A stretch of 64,000 bases of DNA from Mugil cephalus (lineage: Eukaryota; Chordata; Actinopteri; Mugiliformes; Mugilidae): NCBI RefSeq assembly GCF_022458985.1, contig NC_061789.1, positions 4,691,501 through 4,755,500 on the forward strand, given 5' to 3'. The notes beneath the pieces were generated by a model. The model had not been told where the DNA came from. It did no database searches and saw only the letters and a program-made list of their open reading frames with translations. The position numbers were made by a program, and so were the translations under genes. Shown here piece after piece: positions 10,778 to 26,477 of the stretch (the stretch's first letter is position 1; each line of letters starts with the position of its first letter).

Positions 10778-13700
10778 ATGCATTTGAAACAAAACGGACA
10801 CAGCTTCGGTGTTCTGCTCATTTACACCATCACAACAATAAATCTCCATCCAACAGGCTGGTGTAAACCCACCGCGCTCACCTTCCAAACGGTGCACGGA
10901 GGAGAAGAGGAGTGGAGGGAACTCCCTTACTCTGAAAACCTACAAGAAGCAACGACTGGAAAACAGATTGGACCCACAATGTCCACAATGTCATCTTCAA
11001 GTTTGAGAAACGATACGAAGCAAAGCGATAATCATATAAATGGAAATTGCAGGGAAGGGAATATTACGCGTGCGGTCCTGGGAAAGTTTTACACCACAGG
11101 TCGACTTGAAGCAAACCTCCCTGCTACGGGCTACCAATCAGATGCTGCTGTTTCAGGTAAGATGCCTCTGCTCATTTACTGGCGTTTCATAACAATTAGC
11201 AAACTTTCTTTCTTTCTTTTTTTTCTTTTTCTTAAATCGCAGGTTATATGGTGTTTTAGGATGAGAAATGTTATTAAATCGTATTGTCCACCTTTCAACT
11301 ATTTTCAGGCACAATGTGGTGTCATTTTTATTGTTGAACGGGATTGACTTGACTACTCGCTTTTGTATGGTGGACCAGAACTGCCAAAATTAAACGTATT
11401 AAACATAAACAAATAAATAAAATGAAGTGATATACTCTAATTTTTTTTATTACCTTTGACCTTTATGTGTCCATTTTATTTATTTTTTAACTGAATCGGT
11501 TTTTTTTTAATGCATTACAGTTGTTTTGGGCCTTTTTTTTAAAAAATTTAAGTAGTAAAATGTTTTGACAAAAACATTTTTTGAGCACCTTGTGGCACTT
11601 CTTTGTGTTTTCAGTTTTTCTTATTGAAACAGATGTTTATTTGTTTTTGTTTTTTTATGGAAGACCAGAACTGCCAAAATTTAAAAAATATATATTTAGT
11701 ATGCCATAAAATGCACCAAAAATATTACATTTAAAAAATTAAAAAAGCAAAATAAATTTATATTTCTCTTCTTTTAATTTATTTTTTTTAATAATTAATT
11801 CATCCATATCCCCGTTTTTTTGTTTATGGGTTTGTAAGTTATGTATTTCAATATTTCTGTTCTTGGGTGTTGCCACCCAATCTATTTCCTAAATGTCTTT
11901 ATATATTTTATTTTTACTTTTTTATTTTCACATTTTCCTCATTGTATTGGCATGTTAGTGTGGTGAAATTATGGAGTCTGTCACCAGTTGTTTTTAAAAT
12001 GTGCCATGTGTGTTTTTTACCCATTTATTTATTTACTTCACTAAGTCTGAAGTTGACGAAATCTCTCCTGATGTGGTTTGTTTTTGTTTATCAGCCCAGA
12101 TCCAGGGATCGAGGATTGGAGTTGAACCAGTCAGCACCTTGGAGGAGAGTTGGCGGAAGCTGCAGCCTGTGGTGGCGTGTGGAGACGAAGGCATGAGCCT
12201 CACTGTCAGGAGGAGACGGGCTGTACAGCTGCTGCTAGACCGAGGTGAAGCTCCACTTTCTGCCAGCTTCATGTCTGGGATACAGATCTGAATTTCTATT
12301 TCTTTTAATGTTAATCTGTTTTATATATACATAAGAATAAAGTGCAGGTTTTATTTTGGTCTGTTTTTGTCTCAGAGAATGAGTCATCTGTGCCTCTGTC
12401 CCAGCTCCCACCACAGTGTGGTTACTCTGTTCAGGCCTCATGGAGAGACCTCAGTCTGATGGCTCAGTACGATGCCTGTCACATCACTCAAGAGGTGAAC
12501 GATGCATACTTTAATATTTTATTGGTGACATATACAGTTCTACTCTGAAGTGGCTTGGTTTTCTGCACATTTTTAAGAGTTAAGTTTGTGGAGAATCTGT
12601 TTACTTTTTATTTCCGGTGTTGTCATTTTTTTCCAATCCTGCTGAAGCCTGTTCTCTCCTTCCTTGTAATGAATCACTGATTTGAACTGAAGTGACTCAG
12701 TTCGCTCTCATGTCGTCTCAACCAAAATAGATTTGGGACTTTCAGGGATGCCTGACTCATGTTTTTGATTTAATGAGAAAAGCTTGTGAATGGGGGAAAC
12801 ATTTTCAGCTGCAGGCGGCGTAAAAGTATTATTAAAAAAACAAAAATGTGTTCATTTAGGATGACAGCTATGTGTTGCCCCTGCTGTGGATGGGGACTCC
12901 AGTTATGGTGTCCTGTCCAGTCTCTCGGATCACATCTCAGGCCGTGGGACCGTCCTCACTGTGCTGCTCTGATTATGGTATTGCTGTCAAAATAAATGGG
13001 CTGTCTGATACCGACGAACTGAGGATTAACGGTGAATATCAAACTAATTATTCTTTATCTTTTTCAGACTTTCTAATGTAATTTAATGTTGTTAATGTGT
13101 TTTTCCCCTACAGTGAGAGATGAATGGATTCCTCTCTCGTCGTTGGTCAGGGACTGTGGTTACACTGTGGACGAACAAGATACAGACGTTGTTATCCAGA
13201 CTCCTTATGACACATGTGGCATTAGAGTAAAGGTGAATTTCAGAAGTTGCTCTTAACTCTACAGTGCAGGTGTTTTGTCTCCCCCTTCTGGCAATGAGAG
13301 TAATTACACAAACACTGTCTACAAGAGCAAAGGACATGCCTTCAGTCCCTTGTCAGCCTTTTCACCCTCTGTAAATAATATTTCATAATTTGTGAGTGTC
13401 AGAGACTTCACGGTGAATTCATAGAACCTTGGTTACATTTGTAACTTTTCTGCTGCGTCCATGACACCCGTAGTGTAGCTAGTGTAGCCTACTCGATCCC
13501 AACTCATGGAAACTTCATGCATCTGTCACTGTCGATGGTTTTATTTGCCCGATGGTAATCCTTTACCTGAAGTGTTTCAGTTTTATCTGTTTCTGTTTTC
13601 TTTCTGACCTTCAGAGGCTTCATGTTGGCCTCATAGAACCATGGTTACATTTGTAACTTTTCTGCATTCATACTCAATTCTGTCTCTTCACCTCATGGAA

Positions 13701-16700
13701 ACTTGTGCACTGGTGTGAAATTGTGACTCTAGGGGCTTTTAGACTGCAGGGACTGTGAATTTTTTTTAATTGTCACTATCAATGGGTCTCGTAATGGAAT
13801 TGTTTACCGAAACGCCTCCACTTATCCTTATACACTTATTCAGATCCTTAAATTGTTCTGTTTTACTAGAATGTAATCTCCCGTCTAAGTTCAGTGCTTC
13901 TGCTTTATTCAAAGCCTCAAAAAATCTTCCTGACCATAACAGGCTTCATGGTAAACTCATAGAACTTTGGTTACATTTGTAACTTTTCTACAGGCACCAT
14001 CACACACCTTCCTCTTTAGCTCATGGAAACTGATGCACCAGTGTGGGAATGTTACCCCAAGGGGCTTTTAGACTAAAGAGGCCAAATTTTGTGTGTGTGT
14101 GTGTGTGTGTGTTTTCACTGCATGAACTAAAAACAATCGTAGTACTTGGCTCAGCTACTACTTGAGGGGAGGTACTTTGCAAGCACAAAAGGACCCTTGA
14201 GTGTGTATATATGTTGGCTTTTCAGAAACTTTAGCTGAGACTAAATTAAATGTGGCATCACTGTACAAATCTCCTCCTGCTTATTGAATCTCAAAGGATC
14301 CTGTTAGGGCTCCAAATTTAAACAGATTTGATCTGATAAATATTGTGTCAACTATATAAGCAAAAGCATGAATGATGTTCATTTAATTGTTAAAGACTGT
14401 GATTTAACATTATTCTGCATTGTCTATGAAATCTCGGTGAAACTTCTCGTCTTAATTTTTTCCAGGATGGAAAATATACTGTTCCTCTTCAGATAGGAGA
14501 GGAGATCTTCACACTGACCTGTCCTGTCTCTCATCCTGGAGAACCCGCTACCCCTCAGCCTCCTGTCGACAGCTTTCCACTTCCTCCTCCTCTAATAAGG
14601 GCGGTAACAAAAGCTATGCAAGCATCCCAGGAGCCTTTTCGGTGGGCTCCACCTTTCTACCTGGCTCCGCTCTACTATCCCCACCCCACAAAGCACTACA
14701 GTAATACTAGTCCTGATTTAAAAGATTTGTACTACCCTCCTACTGCACCATCACTGCCTCCTGAGACGCCTCGGCCTCTTCATTCTGTTGATTCCCAGCC
14801 GGACTATCAGGTCTGCTCCTCCCACCATGCTCCACTAAAGGAGGCTGTTAACATTCACAGTTCTCTGTCATCCAGAGATGAAATGGATGAAACAAGCCCA
14901 CTGTATCCAGCTCAGAACCAAGACTCCCCTGTCTTAGATCTCTCCGAGACGCAAAGTGTCACTCCCACAAATTTTCCAGCTCAGGTTGAAGCTCCTCATA
15001 TTCAACCTGCGAACTATGATTTCAATCCCTACTACCACTACTATCATCACCCTAAAATCCCTCTTCACGACCCATCTCAAGACCTCGATCCAGGTCCACA
15101 GCTTTCTGGAGAAGTGTCTCCGACTAATTCTCATGACCGTGATTTTCTAGGGAGACTATCGGCGGAGGATCTCGGTCCTGTGCCGGTGTCTGACACCACC
15201 TCTCGTCCTAATGCCCTTCCGACAAATCCTAAATTTGTTCGCAACCCCTCTGCACTCCATACCACTCACCCTCCACAGCCTTACCCACACTTCTACCCCA
15301 CCCCACATGTTGCTCTGGGCAAGGCTAAAAGATTGGATCCTTTGGCAAATTTGCCAAACGTTCAATCGCTTCCTCATCTACTAGTTCTTGAAGACAACAC
15401 AAATCCCTACACACAAGATCCAAGCCCAGATATCAAAACTGAGGAATACAGCCCAGAATGTTCTGATGATGTAAAGCCAGAGCCAGGTGACGACAAAAGA
15501 CGCTCAGCGCACCCGGTCCCTGTTTCGGATCTACCCTCTTACCCAACTTCTCTTGACAATCCTTACCACCACTACTACTACAACCCTTATTACAACTACT
15601 ATCTGGAGAATTATGGACCTGAAGGTGTACTGAGCGCAGACAAGCGTACACATTGCACTCATGCTCGGCATCCATCCAATCCCACACGTCCAACCATAGC
15701 TCCACAAACAGAATCTGTATATTATGTCCAAAATTCTCCTTTTCATGCCTACTACTACCCCCACCTCTACAACCAGCCTGAAGAGCCCCAACACCAGCAG
15801 GAGCTACAACCTAGAGGCAGAATGGACTCTTTTGAACCTTCAAAATCTGAGTTTCCCTCAGACTCTCAGTACAACGGGGTGGAGTGGGTTATTCATGGCG
15901 CTGAGGGAGGGTATGCCAGCATTCCTCTGAAACACCACGATCCCTCCCACAGCCTTGATTCTCATTATATCACCCAGCGACATGCATACGATCCTTTCAA
16001 GCAACAAGGCGGAGTGGAAGCAGAAGAGAAGCCAGCCAATGAAATGAGAGGTAAGTCGTCACATTTTGGTGCAAAGATCTAAAGTAGTTTAGAGATGTTG
16101 AATTGCCACAAGGAGGCGGAAAAAGTCCTGAAATGGCGACGCCTTGTTTGTGGCTGTAATCGGACACCTGGATATACCATATTCAAACACATCAGATCGC
16201 CTGAAAGTCAACAGTACACTCCCTCTGCCTCAACCTGTTCTAAGCTGTTAATTCACTGTGAAAACAAGTCTTGCCAATACTTGCCTGATGCATGACTGAA
16301 CAATGAGGAAAATCCAAACGCTACCAAGTGCAGGCTTAAAGGATGGAATGCTTCAGTTAAATATTTAGGCTTTTCTTTTTGTCACTGCGGTTGAGATTAA
16401 ACAACAATATAATCTAGTAAAGATGTGTGTGACTCAGACTAGACACTGGGGTGTTTTGTGTTTTCAGTGCCTGACTCAGAGTCCACAGCTCTTTCCTTAG
16501 AGGACAGTTATGTGTACTGCTGGCTGCAGAGGCAGACCCCCAAGCTGGACGTCTACATTATACTCTTGGATGGATGTGGACTAAAGAAACACGTAAGGCA
16601 CAGTTTGTTGCAGCCTAATGCCTTGTAGGCCTAAAAATAACAAAGAAAAAACACACTGCTAAAGATACAAGTTGCGGTTATTTGCATGTGAAAATGTGTC

Positions 16701-19700
16701 AACCATTTTTTTTTTTCTCAGAAGTTGGGTGACAAAGTCAGACTATCAGATGAAGATTCTCACCAAGATGTCAGCTCTGACAAGTCTGTGAGGTACGTCA
16801 TTACACATGTGTCAGACACATGGTCCAGAGTGTTCTTGACCACTGAATTATGACATACATTTGCACTGTAAAACTTGATATTAGTCAAAACATTAGTTAT
16901 TCGAAAACTGTATATCAAATTGGGCTTAGACGAGGAGCTGCAGATTCATTAGGGACGTTCATTTTTAGGTTTGTGGCAGCTTATTCTGCTTCATTTAAAC
17001 TTTCATCCTCATAACTAGATACTAGTCGGTGGATCCATCCATTTCAGTGGATTCAGTGGACTATGTACAATACCTCATCAGATTTTACAGTTGAAACCAC
17101 ACAAATGCTATCAATAGTAATGACCTATAACTTTGCTAATTATTGTATCGATTGAGGATATTAGGACTTAATTATTTGCAGTTCTGCTTTTGCACAACAA
17201 TGTTCAGTCATGAAAATGAACAGTTCTATATTTTGTTACATACTGAGTGAAATCCCCATGTCCTCACATGAGGGCGACATTTTATTTTTTTCCAAAATCT
17301 ACTTCCTGTTCAAAGACGATGCTTAGTTTCAATAGTTCTTAGGTCATACTAACACCAAATAAAGAGAAATGGAGAATTTAAACATGCGTAGCAAACAAAA
17401 GCCCATTTCTTAGGAAGTTAAAACCACCACCAACACTGATGATACATTTACAACATTTGACATTTGTCACTTATTCTAGGAAACCTGGGTCCTGACATTT
17501 ATGTGTTTCTTTGATACGTACCACCACCTTAACATTGTTGCAGACCAAGCACGCCCCCACAGCAACGTCCAACCATTTAAAAACAAAAAGTGACCATCTC
17601 CTTATTGCTTCATGGCCTGATGTTCATGAGTCGATTGTAGTAGGTCTAAAGACAGACTGTGCAGGACTCTGACACTGTTCTCTGCATTGACTCTTTGTTA
17701 AATGTTTATTGTGTACCTCTTCCTGCAGGTTGATGGTGGGATGTAAAGAAGAGGAGCTTCAGCCTCCTCTACCTCCAATCCAATCAACACCATTCATTGT
17801 CAGTCTGCGGCTGAGGATTGCCACAGGTGAGTTTATCTCCACAAATATCCCTTCACAGCTCCCTTTTAAATGCAGAGCAACAGTTGAACTTTTGCCCTCT
17901 TTCTCTTGTAGACGAGTCGTTCACCAGCTACCACCCGGAGGCTCACCTGCCTCTCAGCCTCATCCAAGGCCGGCCGGTTTATGTGGAGCTGAGTCTGCTG
18001 GACCCATCAGATCTCAACCTGGTGCTGCTGGTTCACTCCTGTGTGGCTTACACTCAGCCTCCACACGCCAGTTGGATGCCTGTATATGACGGGTACGTTT
18101 ATAGAAGATAAGAGATCAGATGCAGCCAGAATGTTCAACCACAACATTGAAACCACTGACAGAGCGGCTGCTGTTTGACTTCACACCTTTCTGAAATAAA
18201 ACCTTTGTGTTGGCAGCCCCGGTGCAGTTTCACATAGTCAACACTACATTTTAGTCCTGTGACGCTTGATGTTTAACATTCAGTGTGATGTTTATGCTTT
18301 TTAGGTTTACACCTTTATGTCTTGTGCAAGTGTGCAAGCGTCCCCATTAACATGCTCTCTGTTATATTTCAAAGAACTCCATCTATTTCACACTATACAC
18401 CAACCTGCAGATAAATTAGGAAAATTAAAAGCTTTGATTGTGACCGATTAAAACCACTGACAGGAAAAGTGCATGACATTTAAACAATCTTATGACAATT
18501 CAGTTTTCTACAGGGAAACGTTTGGACCTCGTTTTCGTTCATGTAGATGTTACTTAGATATGTACCACCCACCTAGACCAGACCATTCAGAACAGCACAA
18601 GGTGTTGACCTGGCCTCCAAATTCACTACATCCCAAACTGATCAAATATCTGTGGGATGCACTTAATTTCAGGTATTTTCATTCTGATTATTACTTTAAT
18701 GCTAGGGACCATTTAAATGAAGCCGCAAACAATTACAAGTGAAACGTGTAATGTAGGATCATCTTGGGCCTCTAAATACCATTGCGTAGCCAGGGGATGT
18801 CTCCATAGCTGACATCCTGCCCAAGACTTCCAGTTCTTTTTGCCGGTCATTGCTTAACTATCAGTTAAATGCAAGAATGAAGCTGTAGCGGAACGATAAA
18901 TACAAAAGTTTACTCTCAGTTTACAGTTTCCAAACATTTCAGTGCTTGTTGTCTAAGCTAATTTAGCTTGATAATTGTGACTTGTTTGCTTGCTTGCTGG
19001 ACGGGGCTTTCAGCCTCTTGTTTCTCCTGCCACCACAGTCTGCTCAAATGTGACACCTCTGAGACCACAAATGCAAAACTTCCCGTATTTAGGGGTATTT
19101 AGATGCAGAGATTACTCTCAAACCAGTACTTAAAAAGTCCAGGAAATGAGAGCTTGATTTTCATAAAGACTACCATGAACATTAATGATGATAACAATAT
19201 GAATCTGCTTTGATTTAAGTACGTGTTGACATTTAAAAGTTATGTTTTCATTTTTAAATTTTTTAAACTGTGTATTTTTCAGCTGTCCCAGCCAGGCGGG
19301 TTCACAGCTTCTTCCTTCTACAAACCCTCACCACATCCAGAGGATCTTAATTTACAACTTCCTATCGCTCCCCCTGGAGGGGTACCGTCTCCCAGGGGAC
19401 CCAGAGGTAAGTCCCATCCAACGCACACATGTAAACAACTGCTGCTGCTCTATTTTAAGATAACTGTGAGTAAAATCTTTCTCTTCCTCATTCAGATCTA
19501 CTTTTTATGTCTGACACAAGTCTGCTCTGCTGCAGACAGCGAGTGCTCTGTAAGCTGTTTAACAGGTAAGGAGAAATTCTGGTAGTTTAAGATGAGAAGG
19601 TTTTCATTCTAAAATAAGGAAAAGTTCACCCTGAATGTTGTTGTTGTCCACACATACACCAATCAGGCATGACATTATGACCACTGACAGGAGAAGCGAA

Positions 19701-21242
19701 TAACGTTGACCATGTTGTGACAGTTCAATGTTCTGCTGGGAACATTTTGGACCTCGCATTCATTAATATGGATGTTACCTAGAAATGTTGCACCCACTTA
19801 GACCAGACCAGGCACCCCCACCCCATAGCAATGACACTCCTTGATGGCAGCAGCCATCCCCATCAGGATGGCTTCAGGAACAACTCAGAAAAACTTGAAG
19901 AACAGCATAAGGTTAGGGTTAGGGTTAGGGTTACTACACTACAGGACACCCTCAGAAGGTCCATGTCCATGCTCTAATGAGTCACAACTGTTCTGGAGAC
20001 GCAAGAGAGACCTACACAATCTTAATAAATGAATAATGATAATAATGCATTGGTTTTATATTGCGCTCTTCCATTTTTAGATGCTCAAAGCGCTTACAAT
20101 TGTATGTGTTATTCATCTGTTCACACAGTCACACCCTGGTGATAGTAAACTACCTCAGTAGTCACAGCCGCCCTGGGGCAGGCTGAAAGAAACATGGCTG
20201 CCAATGTGCACCTACGGCCTCTCCGACCACCACCAACGTCACTCACTCGCAATCATGCACCAGGAAGCAGGGTGGGTTAAGGTTATTAGGAAGGTGGTCA
20301 TAATGTTATGCCTCATTGATGTACACTTATGAAGCACTTTATGAGGAACACTGAACTAAAAAAAACACCTTGTGGCACTGTGTGTCATGGTTAATTTCCC
20401 CCATATGATCCATCTTGACACGAGTACGTCTTAATGTTTCTGGAGTGTATTCAGATGAGTTTTACTCCGGAGCTTTAGCCTGGATACTCTGAGTCATCAT
20501 GAGATACATGCTGAGTCATCATGGATTCACTTATTCCAGTAACTGGTGCGGAAGTCCTACAAATCTTTGTTATGATGTGTGTGAAAACAGGACTGTAGTT
20601 GAGTGAGACGGTGCGTTCTCATACTGGAAGTAAACAGACGGGTAGATTATTGTTGTAATGGGAGGCGTATGCTTAGCATCCGTATGAGTCGAAATGAGGA
20701 TTCAGAGGTTTTTGTGAGGTCCAAAGTGTAACCAAAGCTTTGGTGTTTGAATTCTGTTTGTTTTGGTGAGCATGTGCACAGCTCAGCCGAAGGTTTTATG
20801 GCCGTGGCTGACAGGAGCACTGCTGTGTTCTCCTGCGTTGTGCGCTGGAAGGATTACGTTATCTGGAGTTTTTCTGAGCGGCCGCTGATTGACTTCACAC
20901 CTTTCTGAAATAAAACCTTTGTGTTGGCAGCCCTGGTGCAGTTTCACATAGTCAACACCCATTTTTAGTCCTGTGACGCTTGATGTTTAACATTCAGTGT
21001 GATGTATTGTTTTTTAGGTTTACAACCTTATGTCTTGTGCAAGTGTGCAAGCGTCCCCAGCAACATGCTCTGTTATATTTCAAAGAACTCCATGAGCTGC
21101 ACACTATACGGCAACCTGCAGATGAATGCAGGAATTAAAAGCTTTGACTGTGACTGACTGACCTCTGTCTCCAGGACTCTTGTAACCCTTCTTTTTTTTA
21201 TTTATTTTTTTACTTGCAGGTCCAAACAGTGATGTGCAATAA
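10778..21242 (+). CDS. Secreted ZP-domain (egg-coat type) protein with Tyr/Pro/His-rich region, 1071 aa, 13 exons
   Basis: The exons join in phase: 10778-11156, 12095-12244, 12376-12494, 12860-13031, 13114-13232, 14466-16050, 16468-16592, 16722-16792, 17729-17826, 17912-18092, 19283-19406, 19496-19565 and 21220-21242. The start is the methionine before a hydrophobic stretch (FGVLLIYTITTINL), which fits a signal peptide. Two ZP-N-like units (about residues 150-240 and 250-330) share the pattern C, CGY(S/T)V, YD(A/T)C, then (S/T)CPV. Exon 6 (residues about 314-841) is rich in Tyr, Pro and His. The C-terminal ZP module has LLVHSCVAYTQ, VYDGCP and the closing array FLCLTQVCSAADSECSVSC. The protein ends seven residues later with no transmembrane segment or furin-type site. 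ZP proteins polymerise into the egg envelope. A ZPAX/ZP2-like identity is possible but not proven. Confidence 0.88.
13405..14075 (+). repeat. Degenerate tandem repeat in ZP gene intron 5
   Basis: The motif GGTTACATTTGTAACTTTTC (itself partly palindromic) occurs at about 13,431, 13,644 and 13,968. Each copy is followed by 'ctcatggaaact'-type sequence, and the last two intervals share 'aggggcttttagact'. It appears to be three decayed copies of a 210-320 bp unit. Confidence 0.65.
14091..14113 (+). repeat. (TG)n microsatellite in intron 5
   Basis: An uninterrupted run of about 11 TG dinucleotides within intron 5 of the ZP gene. Confidence 0.85.
18175..18460 (+). repeat. Copy 1 of a 280-bp duplication (ZP intron 10)
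   Basis: The sequence from 'gacttcacacctttctgaa' through the 'gctttgattgtgac' stretch matches 20,890-21,165 with few differences. One copy is in intron 10 and the other in intron 12 of the ZP gene, in direct orientation. Confidence 0.8.
18440..18745 (+). mobile_element. Tc1-like transposon relic (family A), transposase fragment
   Basis: It opens with a decayed terminal string (gattaaaaccactgacagg) and contains a reading close to KVLTWPPNS followed by a WDAL box. That matches the region around the catalytic glutamate of Tc1-like transposases, but the Asp-Leu-Asn-Pro stretch is damaged. It lies in ZP intron 10 and is inactive. Confidence 0.6.
19911..19933 (+). repeat. Interstitial telomere-like repeat (GGTTAG)n
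   Basis: Three to four GGTTAG units inside the Tc1-like relic of ZP intron 12. This is the second telomere-like run of the window. Confidence 0.6.
20040..20285 (+). repeat. Interspersed SINE/LINE-tail-like repeat
   Basis: It begins 'gcattggttttatattgcgc' and continues through 'ctcaaagcgcttacaattg' and 'gccctggggcaggctg' to a 'gaccaccaccaacgtcact' segment. This series is familiar from many teleost genomes as an interspersed repeat. The class assignment is from memory of the pattern, not from a search. Confidence 0.5.
20885..21165 (+). repeat. Copy 2 of the 280-bp duplication (ZP intron 12)
   Basis: Direct repeat of 18,175-18,460. It ends about 55 bp before the last ZP exon. Confidence 0.8.
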
Positions 21243-21249
21243 AATAAAG
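21238..21249 (+). terminator. Polyadenylation signal of the ZP gene, overlapping the stop codon
   Basis: The string CAATAAAATAAAG gives two overlapping AATAAA hexamers. The first includes the TAA stop at 21,240-21,242, so the 3' UTR would be only tens of bases. Confidence 0.6.
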
Positions 21250-21432
21250 ACACTTTTACACAACTGCAACTTGTTTATGACATTTTGTAGAGACAAGTAT
21301 CCAAGCCTGAAAGATTTATCTGTGGCTAGTATAACCTAATGTCTGGGAAGTGACTAGAAACTGAAGCTATCTGACCATTAAAACCCTGTCATGCTGTAAA
21401 CACAGTCATCTAAACGTGATAAAGGCAAGAGT

Positions 21433-21438
21433 TTTATT
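21433..21438 (-). terminator. Candidate polyadenylation signal of tetraspanin gene 1
   Basis: TTTATT on the plus strand is AATAAA on the minus strand, about 540 bp past the stop codon of the first tetraspanin gene. It is the clearest candidate between the two convergent genes. Confidence 0.45.
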
Positions 21439-21977
21439 GGAAATTTGTGCTAAGAAATTATTAATCAGAACACTCTGGTCTTTCAGTGCATTTAATTCAA
21501 CATCTGCAGATGGACACAAAGCCTTGAAGGTGGCAAATGAGTAACAAGTTGACAAAGTAAACACACTTTTATAGGCCTTATGTGCCGAAGGTCACGTTGT
21601 TCACTCCTCTCCAGCTCCTCCTCGACCCCCCCCCCCCCCGTACAAAGATAACATGGCCTGCATCATGATTCAGAGCAGTTAAACAAAGAGGCATAAGGAG
21701 AAACACATTTCAAATTATGAGCATATGCAGAGCACAGGGTTGATGGACAGAATTCAAAGAAGACGATCCCTTTTACCACTGTGTATTTTAAGGGTGTTAT
21801 GTACAGACAAAAAAGCCTTTATTAGCTGCTGTCATAATGCCATGATGCTATTACCACGCATTAAGATGAAAAAGAATAAGTATCTAAATGGAGCCGAGCA
21901 GGAGGAGAGTCTGTAAGCGCTGATCTGCTGGTTTGAGTCTCCAGCGATGGTCTTTGCTTGGAAACCTCTTCTTCTCA

Positions 21978-26477
<4,500 letters not shown>

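Larger units (their letters stand above)
19660..20330. mobile_element. Non-autonomous Tc1-like element (family A) with an inserted interspersed repeat
   Basis: The left end reads 'caggcatgacattatgacc' and the right end 'ggtcataatgttatgcctc', which are inverted copies. The interior (19,690-19,905) keeps sequence shared with the copies at 23.6, 31.5 and 38.5 kb, such as the block around 'cattcattaatatggatgt'. A different repeat (20,040-20,285, with a 'ctcaaagcgcttacaattg' motif) interrupts it. It lies in ZP intron 12. Confidence 0.65.

Noticed and set aside
14934-15794. Minus-strand open frames inside ZP exon 6
   Set aside because: Shadows of the 488-codon plus-strand frame, caused by its Tyr/Pro/His codon bias.
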